Assembly: GCA_030247725.1 (NCBI GenBank)
Contig: JAOTRT010000004.1
Location: 62,001-126,000 of the forward strand
Reading direction: 5' to 3'
Source: Candidatus Nitricoxidireducens bremensis
GTDB taxonomy: Bacteria; Pseudomonadota; Gammaproteobacteria; Burkholderiales; Rhodocyclaceae
Length of the DNA: 64,000 bases
Positions 46,082 through 54,863 of this stretch are shown piece after piece; the first letter of the stretch is position 1; every line of letters starts with the position of its first letter. The translations under genes and the position numbers were made by a program. Under the pieces are notes generated by a model. That model did not search any database and was not told the DNA's origin. It was given only the letters and a program-made list of their open reading frames with translations.

Positions 46082-46464
46082 GGCTCCTTCACCTGCAACC
46101 GGGCCAATACCTCGGCCTCGGTGAGCACGCCCATATGGCGTCCGGTCTCGCGGCCGGCAGCGTCGAAGAACACCTGGGTGGGCATCATCTTGATGCGGTA
46201 CGCCCCGATCAGCCCATCCTGCTTGAGGATGTCCATCACCAGCACCTGGGCGCGCCCCTCGGCCTTGCGGGCGACACCCGCCATGACGCGCTGCATGGTC
46301 CGGCAGGAAGCACAGGCTTCCGAACCGAATTCGACGACAGTCGGCAGGCCGGACTGCCGGGCGCTTTCGACCTGCCTCACGGCGGGCGGCTGGGCGGCCG
46401 TGGTGTCGCCACAGCCGACCACTCCCGCCGCGACAAGGACCGCGACCGCCGTCCGCAGCAGCAT
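46078..46464 (-). CDS. thioredoxin-like lipoprotein
   Basis: 128 aa. A lipoprotein signal (LLRTAVAVLVAAGVVGC) ends in a lipobox with Cys at about residue 18. The thioredoxin fold has the active site SEACASCRTMQRVM (CASC) and cis-Pro in IKMMPTQVFFD. Likely a membrane-anchored periplasmic reductase receiving electrons from the overlapping CcdA-like protein. The ATG at 46464 is chosen because a longer frame lacks a signal peptide. Confidence 0.88.
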   Translation of the reverse strand: MLLRTAVAVLVAAGVVGCGDTTAAQPPAVRQVESARQSGLPTVVEFGSEACASCRTMQRVMAGVARKAEGRAQVLVMDILKQDGLIGAYRIKMMPTQVFFDAAGRETGRHMGVLTEAEVLARLQVKEP

Positions 46465-46478
46465 TGCGCCGGCCTCGG

Positions 46479-47663
46479 TCAAAGCACTTCCAACGCCAAG
46501 GCAATGCCCTGCCCGCCGCCGATGCACAAGGTGACGATGCCGCGCCGCAGGCCATCGCGCTTCATGGAATGCAGCAACCGCGTCGTCAGGACCGCACCCG
46601 AAGCGCCGATGGGATGACCATGGGCGATGGCGCCGCCCTCCACGTTCACCACATCCTGGGCAAAGCCGAGTTCCCGCGTACAGGCGATGGCGATGGCAGC
46701 AAAGGCTTCATTGACTTCCATGCGGTCGACGTCCGCCACCTGCCAACCGGCGCGCGACAGGGCCTGCCGTACGGCGGGAACCGGCCCGATGCCGAAGAAC
46801 CCGGGCTCGACGGCAGCGATGCCATAGGAGGCCAGCCGGGCTAGCGGCTGCAGACCATTGGCCTCGGCGAAACCCCGCTCGGCCACGATCATCGCCGCCG
46901 CGCCGGTATTCAGCCCCGGTGCGTTGCCGGCGGTGATGGTGCCGTCCTTGCGGAAAGCCGGGCGCAGCTTGGCCAAGGATTCGGCCGTCGTTTCCGGGCG
47001 GTTGTGTTCATCCTTGGCGAAGACTTCCGGCCCTTTGCGGCCCTTCACCTCGACCGGCACGATTTCCACATTGAACTTGCCGGCAGCCTGGGCGGCGGCG
47101 AAACACTGCTGCGAGCGCAGGGCCCAGGCATCCTGGTCGGCGCGGCTGATGCCGTATTTCGTCACCAGATCCTCAGTATGCCAACCGGAGTGCTGCCCGC
47201 TGAAGGCGTCGTTGAGCCCGTCCAACAGCATGCTGTCGAGGACGAGACTATCGCCCATGCGCGCACCCCAGCGGCCTTGGGGGAACAAATAGGGCGCCAT
47301 GTCCATATTCTCCATGCCGCCGGCGATGGCGCAATCGACGAGGCCCGCCATGATTTCGACGGCTGCCGATGCGACGCCTTGGGCACCCGAACCGCAGACG
47401 CGATTGACGGTCAGCGCAGGCACTTCAACGGGCAAGCCACCGCCGATGCCCGCCTGGCGAGCCGGATTCATCCTGCTGCCGGCCTGCACCACCTGGCCCA
47501 TGACCAGGGATTGCACCTTCTCGGGAGCGAGCGCGGAACGCTTCAGCACTTCCCGGATCACCGCGGCGCCGAGTTCGACTGCCGGCGTGTTCTTGAGCGT
47601 GCCGCCATAGGTCCCGATAGGGGTACGCACGGGATTGCACAGTACGACTTCGCGATTTGCCAT
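46479..47663 (-). CDS. acetyl-CoA acetyltransferase (thiolase)
   Basis: 394-aa biosynthetic-type thiolase condensing or cleaving acyl-CoA. The nucleophilic Cys is in [15 protein letters not shown]. The second site His is in [15 protein letters not shown], and the general-base Cys in [16 protein letters not shown]-terminus [16 protein letters not shown]. It stands without a beta-oxidation or PHB operon; its link with the surrounding metal-stress genes is unclear. Confidence 0.95.
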   Translation of the reverse strand: MANREVVLCNPVRTPIGTYGGTLKNTPAVELGAAVIREVLKRSALAPEKVQSLVMGQVVQAGSRMNPARQAGIGGGLPVEVPALTVNRVCGSGAQGVASAAVEIMAGLVDCAIAGGMENMDMAPYLFPQGRWGARMGDSLVLDSMLLDGLNDAFSGQHSGWHTEDLVTKYGISRADQDAWALRSQQCFAAAQAAGKFNVEIVPVEVKGRKGPEVFAKDEHNRPETTAESLAKLRPAFRKDGTITAGNAPGLNTGAAAMIVAERGFAEANGLQPLARLASYGIAAVEPGFFGIGPVPAVRQALSRAGWQVADVDRMEVNEAFAAIAIACTRELGFAQDVVNVEGGAIAHGHPIGASGAVLTTRLLHSMKRDGLRRGIVTLCIGGGQGIALALEVL

Positions 47664-47741
47664 GATCCTCTCCTTGTTAGGCGAAAGCGGAAAGCTGGAC
47701 TTCCTGCCTCCGGAGACGAAATACCGCCGGAAAGGATGCAG

Positions 47742-48281
47742 CTATTCCTTCAGCGGAGGACGCGGCACGAAGTCGCACACCGTCCCGGCGGCGTCCAGGC
47801 GGACTTGGCAGACTTCGGTCATCCGGGTCTTGAGACGGAGCCGCGCCCGCTGCACCCGCGACTTGGCTGCCGGCAGGGTGAGTCCCAGGCGCAGGGCATA
47901 GTCGCCCTGGGTCATCCCCTCGATATCGCAAAGGGTTATTGCCTCCCGGTCCTGCGGCGACAGCTCCGCGAGCACGCGCGGCAGGCACTGGGCCAGTCCA
48001 TCCACCGGGGGTGGTACCTCTTCCGCCGCGGCGGCCAGATCGTCCGGGAGCGGCACCTGGTCCTTGGCGAGGCGCAGCCGGTCGATCAACAGGTTGCGGG
48101 CCGCATGGAACAGCCAGGCACGGGGATTGTCGATGCCGCAGAGCCCGTTTGCCTGCCGCAGGGCGCGCAGGAACACCTCTTGCAACAAGTCGTCCGCTTC
48201 CGCAGCATTAGCCGAACGATGGCGCAGGAAGCGCCTCAGTTCCGCTTCGTGCTTCTGCCACGCCTCCGTCACGCAACGCAT
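47742..48281 (-). CDS. ECF sigma factor
   Basis: 179 aa with sigma region 2 (EADDLLQEVFLRALRQANG, then NPRAWLFHAARNLLIDRLR) and region 4 (LSPQDREAITLCDIEGMTQG, then AKSRVQRARLRLKTRM). The C-terminal ~25 residues carry two Cys (VCQVRLDAAGTVCDF), recalling SigZ-like redox- or metal-responsive sigma factors. The start ATG lies 1 nt past the arsA stop, so it is translationally coupled to the arsenic genes. No anti-sigma gene is adjacent. Confidence 0.88.
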   Translation of the reverse strand: MRCVTEAWQKHEAELRRFLRHRSANAAEADDLLQEVFLRALRQANGLCGIDNPRAWLFHAARNLLIDRLRLAKDQVPLPDDLAAAAEEVPPPVDGLAQCLPRVLAELSPQDREAITLCDIEGMTQGDYALRLGLTLPAAKSRVQRARLRLKTRMTEVCQVRLDAAGTVCDFVPRPPLKE

Positions 48282-48282
48282 G

Positions 48283-50040
48283 TCACGCCACCACTTTGGC
48301 AAGCCCGGCAGCGCCGACGGGCGGTTCCGCCAACCAGGGCACCAGGGCGGCCCGCGGCGACAGGACATCGGCGACGCGGCGGATGAAGGGCATCTCGTAT
48401 TCGCCACGCCGGCGCAGCAGCGGATCGCCGGTGCCGCTGGCGGCCAGGCTCTGGTTCACGATCCAGGCAAGGGGGCGGATGCCGGCGCGGGCGAGATCGT
48501 CCTGCAGGCGTTCGGCCTCGTGCACCGGCGTCGCCTCCGGCAGGGTGACGATGAAGATGCGCGTGTAGGCCGGGTCCCGCAGGCGCGGCAGCAGTTCGCG
48601 CACGCTGGCGGGCATGTCGCCGCGGGTGCGCAGCACTTCCCGGTGGTAGGCCTCGGCGGCATCCAGCAACAGCAAGGTGTGGCCCGTGGGCGCCGTGTCC
48701 AACACCACGAAGCCCTCGCGCCCCGCATCCACCTCCTGGGCAAAGGCGCGGAAGACGGCGATTTCCTCGGTACAGGGAGAACGCAGGTCCTCCTCCAGCA
48801 GGGCCCGGCCGGCCGCATCGAGCTGGGGGGCGGCGCGGGCCAGCACTTCCTCCGTGTAGCGGGCGACCTCATGGACGGGGTCGATACGGCTCACCGTCAG
48901 GTTGGCGGCGGCGCCGGCCACCGCGTCGGCCACGTGGGCCGCCGGATCGGTGGTGGACAGGCGCACGCCATGGCCGCGCCGGGCCAGGGCGACGGCAATG
49001 GCGGCCGCCACGGTGGTCTTGCCGACACCGCCCTTGCCCATGGTCATGACGACGCCGCGGCCGGCGGCGGCCAGCTCGTCCACCAGGCCGGCCAGCCCCG
49101 GCGGCAGCCCCCCGGCGGCCGGCCGGTCCGCGGCCGGCATTTCGTCGTGGCTACTGGTCAGGCCCCGCAGGGCGTCTAGGCTCACGGTGCCGCGCGCCAC
49201 GAAGGGCGTCGTGGTCCAGGGCAGAGTGGCGAGCCCCTCCGGCATGGCGGCGAGGGCGTCGGCGCCCCGTTGGGTCATGGCGTCGGCGACGGCATCGCCG
49301 GGCCGCGTCGCCGCGAAGAAGCCGTTGATCGCCAAGCGCAGGTTGGTGACGCCCAGGGCCGCCAGTTCGCCGCGGGTGCGCTCGGCCTCGCGCAGGGCCG
49401 CAGCCTCGGCGCGGCTGACGAGGACAACGGTGGTCTGGGCCGGGTCCGCCAGGCGTGCCACTGTGGCGGCGTAAAGGGCCTTCTGCTTCTCCAGCCCGGC
49501 CAGGGGGCCGAGGCAGGAGGCACCGCCGGTGGATGAGGCGATGAAGCCGCTCCAGGCCGAAGGCAGGGTCAAGAGCCGCAGGGTGTGGCCCGTGGGCGCC
49601 GTGTCGAAGATGACATGGTCGAACTCGGCCGTCGCCGCCGGATCGCCGAGCAGCTTGGAGAATTCGTCGAAAGCGGCGATCTCCACGGTGCAGGCGCCGG
49701 AGAACTGTTCCTCCATGCTGGCGATGGCTGCCGCCGGCAGGATGCCGCGATAGGGCGCCACCATGCGCTCCCGGTAGTCGCGGGCGGCGGCGGCGGGATC
49801 GATGTTGAGGGCGAACAGCCCCGGCGCGCCGGGGATGGCCGTCGGCGCCGACGCCGTCGTCATCGACAGCGAGGCGCCGAGGACCTCATCGAGATTCGAA
49901 GCCGGGTCGGTGCTGACGATCAGCACGCGCCGCCCGGCGTCCGCCAGGGCGAGGCCCGTGGCGCAGGACAGGGAGGTCTTGCCGACGCCGCCCTTGCCGG
50001 TGAAGAAGAGGTAGCGCGTGCGCGCATCGGGTAGGGCCAT
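48283..50040 (-). CDS. arsA: arsenite efflux ATPase ArsA
   Basis: 585-aa cytosolic ATPase with two homologous halves. Walker A loops are FTGKGGVGKTSLSCATG near residue 14 and MTMGKGGVGKTTVAAAIAV near 335. The signature DTAPTGHTLRLLTLP recurs as DTAPTGHTLLLLDA. Metalloid-site cysteines appear in FSGACTVEIAAF and LRSPCTEEIAVF. It energises arsenite extrusion, here presumably with the Acr3 protein encoded upstream. Follows arsD by 9 nt. Confidence 0.96.
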   Translation of the reverse strand: MALPDARTRYLFFTGKGGVGKTSLSCATGLALADAGRRVLIVSTDPASNLDEVLGASLSMTTASAPTAIPGAPGLFALNIDPAAAARDYRERMVAPYRGILPAAAIASMEEQFSGACTVEIAAFDEFSKLLGDPAATAEFDHVIFDTAPTGHTLRLLTLPSAWSGFIASSTGGASCLGPLAGLEKQKALYAATVARLADPAQTTVVLVSRAEAAALREAERTRGELAALGVTNLRLAINGFFAATRPGDAVADAMTQRGADALAAMPEGLATLPWTTTPFVARGTVSLDALRGLTSSHDEMPAADRPAAGGLPPGLAGLVDELAAAGRGVVMTMGKGGVGKTTVAAAIAVALARRGHGVRLSTTDPAAHVADAVAGAAANLTVSRIDPVHEVARYTEEVLARAAPQLDAAGRALLEEDLRSPCTEEIAVFRAFAQEVDAGREGFVVLDTAPTGHTLLLLDAAEAYHREVLRTRGDMPASVRELLPRLRDPAYTRIFIVTLPEATPVHEAERLQDDLARAGIRPLAWIVNQSLAASGTGDPLLRRRGEYEMPFIRRVADVLSPRAALVPWLAEPPVGAAGLAKVVA

Positions 50041-50049
50041 GGAACCTCC

Positions 50050-50412
50050 TCAGCAGCAGCCGGACTTCGGCGAGCAGCAGGACTTGCCTGCCGGCGCCGG
50101 CGCGGCGTCGGCGGCCAGACCCAGCTTCTGGGCCAGCTGGGCGCGGGACGGATACAGGCCGGTGGCGACGATGTGGCCGTCCACGAGGATGACCGGCAGG
50201 CGGTCCATGCCCGCCTCCATCTCCTTGACCACCGCGGGGTTGGCGGCGAAGGCCTGGGGCTCCTGGCCCAGGTTGTGGCGCTCCACGGCAACGCCCTGCT
50301 CCGCCACCCATTTCAGGTCGGCGGCGAACTGGGCCAGCACGGGGTCCACCTCGACGCCGCAGACGCCGGTGGCGCAACACATGGCGGGATCGAAGACTTC
50401 GAGCTTTTTCAT
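50050..50412 (-). CDS. arsD: arsenic metallochaperone ArsD
   Basis: 120-aa chaperone delivering As(III) to ArsA and a weak repressor. N-terminal MKKLEVFDPAMCCATGVCGV has the Cys12/13/18-type site, and the C-terminus KSCCSPKSGCC has two vicinal cysteine pairs. The start MKKLEVF at 50412 is family-typical. Immediately upstream of arsA. Confidence 0.96.
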   Translation of the reverse strand: MKKLEVFDPAMCCATGVCGVEVDPVLAQFAADLKWVAEQGVAVERHNLGQEPQAFAANPAVVKEMEAGMDRLPVILVDGHIVATGLYPSRAQLAQKLGLAADAAPAPAGKSCCSPKSGCC

Positions 50413-50497
50413 GATGGGTCCTTCGGTAAGTTGCATGTTCGATAAAGTCGGTGGGGCGACACCGCGCCGGCTTATGGCCGGCGCGGCGGGGCCTACC

Positions 50498-50740
50498 TCA
50501 ACTACAGCCGCAGCCGGCGGCTTCGGCGGATTCCCCCTTCAGCAGCGTTGCGGCGAGCTGTTCCATCTTGCCCTGGGCCCCGCGCTGCACCAGCCTACCC
50601 ATCGCCGCGGCGACAGCGATGTCCTGGTCGCACGCCCCCAACCGGGAGGCTTCGGCGGCGTGATATTCGAGGCAGGACTGGCAGTTGGCGGCAATCGAGG
50701 CGCCGACGGCGATGAGTTCCTTGGTCTTTTCGTCCAGCAT
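50498..50740 (-). CDS. AhpD-like/carboxymuconolactone-decarboxylase-family protein
   Basis: 80 aa, with the CxxC-x3-H redox motif in ANCQSCLEYHAAEASRLG and a cysteine-ending tail (AAGCGCS). Members act as thiol-based antioxidant or, near ars genes, are of unknown role. It follows the ECF sigma gene at 76 nt and precedes arsD. The start MLDEKTKEL at 50740 is chosen because the residues upstream are not family-like. Confidence 0.85.
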   Translation of the reverse strand: MLDEKTKELIAVGASIAANCQSCLEYHAAEASRLGACDQDIAVAAAMGRLVQRGAQGKMEQLAATLLKGESAEAAGCGCS

Positions 50741-50816
50741 GGCATTGGCTCCGTGAGAAGTACCGGATCGGTACGCACCTTGGACGTGTCGGGGACGGGA
50801 AAGGATACGCATCGCG

Positions 50817-51362
50817 TCAGTCCCTCCTGCGGCTGCAGCAGAGGATGCCGTCGGCGCTGCGATGGAAGGCGCATTCGGCCTCCAGGGCCGCCTTCATGGC
50901 GCGGCGCGCCCGGTGCAGGCGGATCTTGGCGTTGCCTGGGGTGATGCCGGAGGCACGGGCGATTTCGGCCGCACCGCGGTCGAGGATGTCCGCCTGGGTC
51001 AGCACGTCCCGGTAGGACGCCGGCAGGCCCGCCAGGACCTCCCGAACGCAATCGCCCATGCGGCGCCGGTCGATGGTCTCGCCTGCCCCCTCCTCGACTG
51101 CGGCCTCGGGCGCCGCGTCGAGCGCCGCCGCCGGTGCCGCGGACTTGAGGCGCAGGCGATCATGGGCCAGATTCACGGCGATACGGTGCAGCCAGGTACC
51201 CAGGGCCGCCTCGCCACGGAAGCCGTCGATGGCGGACAAAGCACGTAGGAGCGTTTCCTGCACCAGGTCTTCGGCCTCGGCCCGGTCCACTAGGCGAGAC
51301 AGGACCGCCACCAGCCGGCCCCGCTCGCCGGGGAAACGACGCATCAGTTCATCCCTGTCCAT
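50817..51362 (-). CDS. ECF sigma factor
   Basis: 181 aa: region 2 AEDLVQETLLRALSAIDGF and LGTWLHRIAVNLAHDRLRL; region 4 LPASYRDVLTQADILDRGAA and NAKIRLHRARRAMKAALEA. The C-terminal CAFHRSADGILCCSRRRD is a Cys/His-rich tail that could bind metal or metalloid. It sits between acr3 and arsDA, followed by the AhpD-like gene, a pairing seen elsewhere. Its ATG overlaps the stop of an upstream reading frame (TGATG). Confidence 0.88.
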   Translation of the reverse strand: MDRDELMRRFPGERGRLVAVLSRLVDRAEAEDLVQETLLRALSAIDGFRGEAALGTWLHRIAVNLAHDRLRLKSAAPAAALDAAPEAAVEEGAGETIDRRRMGDCVREVLAGLPASYRDVLTQADILDRGAAEIARASGITPGNAKIRLHRARRAMKAALEAECAFHRSADGILCCSRRRD

Positions 51363-51535
51363 CACAGCTCCTTCGCCAGACATTGGGCATTGGCGGGACA
51401 CAGGCCGCGGAACTGCGGATGGGCGGCGCTGGCCGCCGGTACGCTCTCCCGCGCCGCATCCGTGTAGCCGAGACGGCGGAAGCAGTCCGCCGCCGTTGTG
51501 GTGGAGATGGATCGTCGCAACGCCGGCGGCCCGGG
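51362..51535 (-). pseudogene. orphan 3' reading frame upstream of ECF sigma factor
   Basis: A frame ending ...RLGYTDAARESVPAASAA then CPANAQCLAKEL runs into the sigma gene with a TGATG overlap typical of coupled genes. It has no start of its own; upstream it continues into the 290-bp repeat. Either a gene truncated by the repeat or fortuitous. No family is recognised. Confidence 0.35.
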
Positions 51536-51822
51536 GCGCGCCAAGGACGGCGGGTATCCAACTCCCTCCATGTCCTCCGGGCCGAAAGAACACCGGCCCT
51601 CCTCCTTGACTTCCGGGAGTCGGATACCCGCCATCCTCGGCTGGAGATGCCGGTGGTTTGAGACGGCCAAACACCCACGGCGGCATCGGATCGGGTCGGT
51701 GGGGTGCCCTGCTCCGCGTAAGTAAAGAAGGAGGAGCCGGCCGCAGGCCGGCGACGGGTGACATGGAGCGGAGCAGGGCACCCCACCGGCCCGAGCGCTC
51801 CGAACGTCGAGTTTCATTTCAG
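51536..51822 (-). repeat. 290-bp structured repeat, copy 1 (after acr3)
   Basis: From the acr3 stop codon (TGAAATGAAAC edge) to GCGCGCCAAGG. Contains an inner hairpin block GCCGGCC/GGCCGGC enclosed by a perfect 21-bp inverted repeat (left arm CGGTGGGGTGCCC). A second inverted repeat is GGCGGGTATCC/GGATACCCGCC. Closely related copies are at 52947 and 57159. Its ORFs on both strands are conserved only as by-products of the repeat. Confidence 0.9.
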
Positions 51823-52889
51823 GCCGCACGCTCATACCAGCCCTTGCTGGCATTGACGACCCGCACCACCAGCAACATCACCGGCACCTCGATGAGCACG
51901 CCCACCACGGTAGCGAGGGCCGCACCGGATTCGAAGCCGAACAGGCTGATGGCGGCGGCCACCGCCAGTTCAAAAAAGTTGGAGGCGCCGATCAGGGCCG
52001 AGGGACAGGCGACATTGTGCTTCTCGCCCACGGCCCGGTTGAGCCAGTAGGCCAGCGCCGAGTTGAAGAACACCTGGATCAGGATGGGCACGGCCAAGAG
52101 CGCGATGACCAGCGGCTGGTCGATGATGGCCTTGCCCTGGAAGGCGAACAGCAGCACCAGGGTCGCCAGCAGCGCGGCGATGGACCAGGGACCGATCTGC
52201 GCCATGGTGGCGTCGAAGTGGGCCTGTCCTTTCTTGAGCAACCTCCGGCGCCAGAGCTGGGCCAGGGCCAGGGGAATCACGATGTAGAGCACCACCGAGG
52301 TCACCAGGGTGTCCCAGGGCACGGTGATGGCCGAGATGCCCAGCAGCAGGCCGACGAGGGGCGCGAAGGCGAACACCATGATGGTGTCGTTCACCGCCAC
52401 CTGGGAAAGGGTGAACAGGGGATCGCCGTCGGACAGGCGGCTCCAGACGAAGACCATGGCCGTGCAGGGCGCCGCCGCCAGCAGGATGAGGCCGGCGATA
52501 TAGCTGTCGAGCTGGTCGGCGGGCAGCCAGGGGGCGAACAGGTTGCGCACGAACAGCCAGCCAAGGAAGGCCATGGAGAAGGGCTTCACCAGCCAGTTCA
52601 CGAACAGGGTGACGCCAATGCCGCGCACGTGCTGCCTCACCTCGTGCAGGGCGCCGAAGTCCACCTTCACCAGCATGGGGATGATCATGATCCAGATCAG
52701 CAGGCCGACGGGAAGGTTGACCCGCGCCACTTCCATGCGGCCGAGGGCCTGGAAGGGCGCCGGCAGGAACTGGCCGAGGGCGATGCCGGCGACGATGCAG
52801 AGGAAGACCCACAGGGTCAGCCAGCGCTCGAACAGGGACATGGGCGCACCGGCGGCGGCCTTGGCGGTGACTTCGCATTGGGCGGACAT
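51819..52889 (-). CDS. acr3: arsenite efflux permease Acr3
   Basis: 356-aa ten-helix arsenite/proton antiporter of the ACR3 (bile/arsenite/riboflavin) family. LPVGLLIWIMIIPMLVKVDF and the essential-Cys segment LLAAAPCTAMVFVWS are diagnostic. The gene is framed by two copies of the 290-bp repeat: copy 1 starts at its stop codon, copy 2 ends 57 nt before its start. Confidence 0.95.
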   Translation of the reverse strand: MSAQCEVTAKAAAGAPMSLFERWLTLWVFLCIVAGIALGQFLPAPFQALGRMEVARVNLPVGLLIWIMIIPMLVKVDFGALHEVRQHVRGIGVTLFVNWLVKPFSMAFLGWLFVRNLFAPWLPADQLDSYIAGLILLAAAPCTAMVFVWSRLSDGDPLFTLSQVAVNDTIMVFAFAPLVGLLLGISAITVPWDTLVTSVVLYIVIPLALAQLWRRRLLKKGQAHFDATMAQIGPWSIAALLATLVLLFAFQGKAIIDQPLVIALLAVPILIQVFFNSALAYWLNRAVGEKHNVACPSALIGASNFFELAVAAAISLFGFESGAALATVVGVLIEVPVMLLVVRVVNASKGWYERAA

Positions 52890-52946
52890 TTCAGTGGTTC
52901 CTTGAGCTTATGCGGCGCAACGGAGGCTGAGGTCGTTGAGCGTCGG

Positions 52947-53249
52947 AGCGCGCCAAGGACGGCGGGCATCCAACTCCCTCCATGTCCTCCGGGCCGAAAG
53001 AGCACCGGCCCTCCTCCTTTACTTCCGGGAGTTGGATACCCGCCATCCTTGGCTGGATACATCGGTGGTTCGAAACGGCCAAACACCCACAGCGGCATCG
53101 GCTCGGGTCGGTGGGGTGCCCTGCTCCGCGTAAGTAAAGAAGGAGGAGCCGGCCGCAGGCCGGCGACGGGTGACATGGAGCGGGGCAGGGCACCCCGCCG
53201 GCCCGAGCGCGCACCACAGCCGACGATGCGTGGAAGTGTTTCATTTCAG
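52947..53249 (-). repeat. 290-bp structured repeat, copy 2 (after arsC)
   Basis: Same layout as copy 1, starting exactly at the arsC stop codon (TGAAATGAAAC) and ending 57 nt before acr3. The second inverted repeat reads GGCGGGCATCCAACTCCC against GGGAGTTGGATACCCGCC. One A-T pair here replaces a C-G pair of copy 3 (a compensated change), and one G-T wobble exists on the minus strand. Confidence 0.9.
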
Positions 53250-53731
53250 CACCCCTCGTGGATAAGGCGCGCCGCGGCGACAATCTCGTCGCGGCTCAAG
53301 GATTCCAGCGGCAGGGCGAGGAAAGCTTCGATGCGACGTTTCAGCGACTGGTAAGCCACCTCGAAGGCATCGCGCCGCGCCTCCAGCGGCTCCACATGGG
53401 CCGGATCGGGAATGCCCCAGTGGGCCGTGGTCGGATGACCGGGCCAGACGGGGCAAGCTTCCTGGGCGGCGTTGCCGCAGACGGTGAAGATGAAGTCGAT
53501 CTGCGGCGCGCCGGGGGCGGCGAACTCGTCCCAGGACTTGCTGCGGGCGCCGGCGCAGGGCACGCCGTGCTTTTCCAGGGTTTCGAGGGCGACCGGATTG
53601 ACCTGCCCCGCCGGCTTGCTACCGGCGGAGTAGGCCTGCACGCGGCCGGCGCCCAGGTGGTTGAAGAGCATTTCGCCGAGGACGGAGCGGGCGGAATTGC
53701 CGGTGCAGAGAACGAGTACGTTGAAGGACAT
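53246..53731 (-). CDS. arsC: arsenate reductase, low-molecular-weight phosphatase type
   Basis: 161-aa LMW-PTP-fold arsenate reductase, reducing As(V) to As(III) for Acr3. P-loop VLCTGNSARSVLGEML (CTGNSARS at residues 9-16), catalytic Asp region WGIPDPAHVEP, and cysteines in HGVPCAGARSKSW and VCGNAAQEACP. Nine nt after arsR; its stop forms the edge of repeat copy 2. Confidence 0.95.
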   Translation of the reverse strand: MSFNVLVLCTGNSARSVLGEMLFNHLGAGRVQAYSAGSKPAGQVNPVALETLEKHGVPCAGARSKSWDEFAAPGAPQIDFIFTVCGNAAQEACPVWPGHPTTAHWGIPDPAHVEPLEARRDAFEVAYQSLKRRIEAFLALPLESLSRDEIVAAARLIHEGC

Positions 53732-53740
53732 GGGGTCTCC

Positions 53741-54091
53741 TCAGGCCGCCTTGCGGCGGCGCTTGGCGGTGGTGGCGACGGCGGCGGTCTTGGGCAGGCA
53801 CTGGCCGCCGCCCTGGCAGCAGTTGTCGGTGAGATAGGCGATCAGGTCGTCCATGGACGCATAGCTCGCCGAGTAGAAGATGAAACGGCTTTCCTGGCGC
53901 GCGGACACGAGGCCGGCGCGTACCAGCTGGGCCACGTGGAAGGACAGGGTCGCCGCCGGCACGCCGACGGCTTCGGCAATGGCGCCGGCGTTCATGCCGT
54001 CGGGACCGGCCTCCACCAGCAGGCGAAAGATGCGCAGGCGGGTCTCCTGGGCCAGGGCGGCGAGCTTCTCGACGGCTTGGGCGGTTTCCAT
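53741..54091 (-). CDS. arsR: ArsR-family arsenic-responsive repressor
   Basis: 116-aa winged helix-turn-helix repressor (VGVPAATLSFHVAQLVRAGL recognition helix). The As(III) ligands are C-terminal in LTDNCCQGGGQCLPKT, the arrangement of the AfArsR type rather than the plasmid R773 type. First gene of arsR-arsC-acr3, with an operator-like inverted repeat 9 nt upstream. Confidence 0.95.
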   Translation of the reverse strand: METAQAVEKLAALAQETRLRIFRLLVEAGPDGMNAGAIAEAVGVPAATLSFHVAQLVRAGLVSARQESRFIFYSASYASMDDLIAYLTDNCCQGGGQCLPKTAAVATTAKRRRKAA

Positions 54092-54099
54092 TTCTATAT

Positions 54100-54115
54100 T
54101 TCCATAACATTGGAA
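54100..54115. promoter_or_regulatory. probable ArsR operator
   Basis: TTCCA-N6-TGGAA inverted repeat in an AT-rich patch 9 nt before the arsR start, in an otherwise GC-rich sequence. It lies where a repressor would block the ars promoter. Confidence 0.55.
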
Positions 54116-54184
54116 TTGTTAGCGGATTCTAGCGGCTTTTCCGGACGGGTCAACCGGGCCGGACAGGCGCGTATGATGGCCGCC

Positions 54185-54826
54185 ATGCTCCCCATCGAAG
54201 TCGTCTCCGACATCGTCTGCCCCTGGTGCTTCATCGGCACGCGCCGGCTGAAGGCCGCCGTGGCGCTGGTGCGCGCCGCCCGCCCGGATTTCGCCGTCGC
54301 CGTGCGCTGGCGTCCCTTCTTCCTCAATCCGGACACGCCGCCCGAAGGCGAGCCCTACCTGCCCTTCCTGGAGCGCAAGTTCGGCAGCCGGCAGGCGGTG
54401 GAGGATTTGTTCGAGCGCGTGCGTGCGGCGGGCCGGGCCTACGGCATCGAATACGCGTTCGAGAAGATACGGCTGCGCGCCAACACCCTGGACGCCCACC
54501 GCCTGCTGCACTGGGCCCAGGCGCAAGGCGACGCCGACGCCCTGGTGGAACGCCTGTTCGTCGCCCAGTTCCAGCGCGGCGAGCATGTGGGCGACCGGGC
54601 CCTGCTGGCCGCCATCGCCGGCGAGTGCGGCTATCCGGCGGCGGCAGCCGCGGCCTACCTGGACTCGGAACAGGGCCGCGACGCCGTCGTCGCCCTGGAG
54701 CGGGAAGCCCGCCACCTGGGCGTGCGCAGCGTGCCCACCTTCATCGTGGACGGCCGCGAGGTCGTCGTCGGCGCCGAGGAGCCCGCCGTGCTCGCCGCGG
54801 CCATGGGGCGCGCCCTGCAGGGCTGA
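54185..54826 (+). CDS. DsbA-family/FrnE-like oxidoreductase
   Basis: 213-aa cytosolic thioredoxin-fold protein with VSDIVCPWCFIGTRRL (CPWC active site, residues 11-14) and cis-Pro in LGVRSVPTFIVDGREVVVG, typical of FrnE/2-hydroxychromene isomerase-like proteins. Possible starts are 54173, 54176 and 54185; MLPIEVVSD at 54185 fits the family best. Divergent from arsR, so it may share regulation by metalloid stress. Confidence 0.87.
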   Translation: MLPIEVVSDIVCPWCFIGTRRLKAAVALVRAARPDFAVAVRWRPFFLNPDTPPEGEPYLPFLERKFGSRQAVEDLFERVRAAGRAYGIEYAFEKIRLRANTLDAHRLLHWAQAQGDADALVERLFVAQFQRGEHVGDRALLAAIAGECGYPAAAAAAYLDSEQGRDAVVALEREARHLGVRSVPTFIVDGREVVVGAEEPAVLAAAMGRALQG

Positions 54827-54863
54827 TGCCGCCCGGGCGGGCGGGTGCTAGCATTCGCCCCCC

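Noticed and set aside
52891..53283. Conserved ORF inside repeat copies (peptide with GGVPCPAPCHPSPACGR, seen in all three copies)
   Set aside because: Frame conservation is explained by nucleotide similarity of the repeats. The peptide is Cys/Pro/Arg-rich without a proper start or ribosome-binding site, and the opposite strand is equally open.
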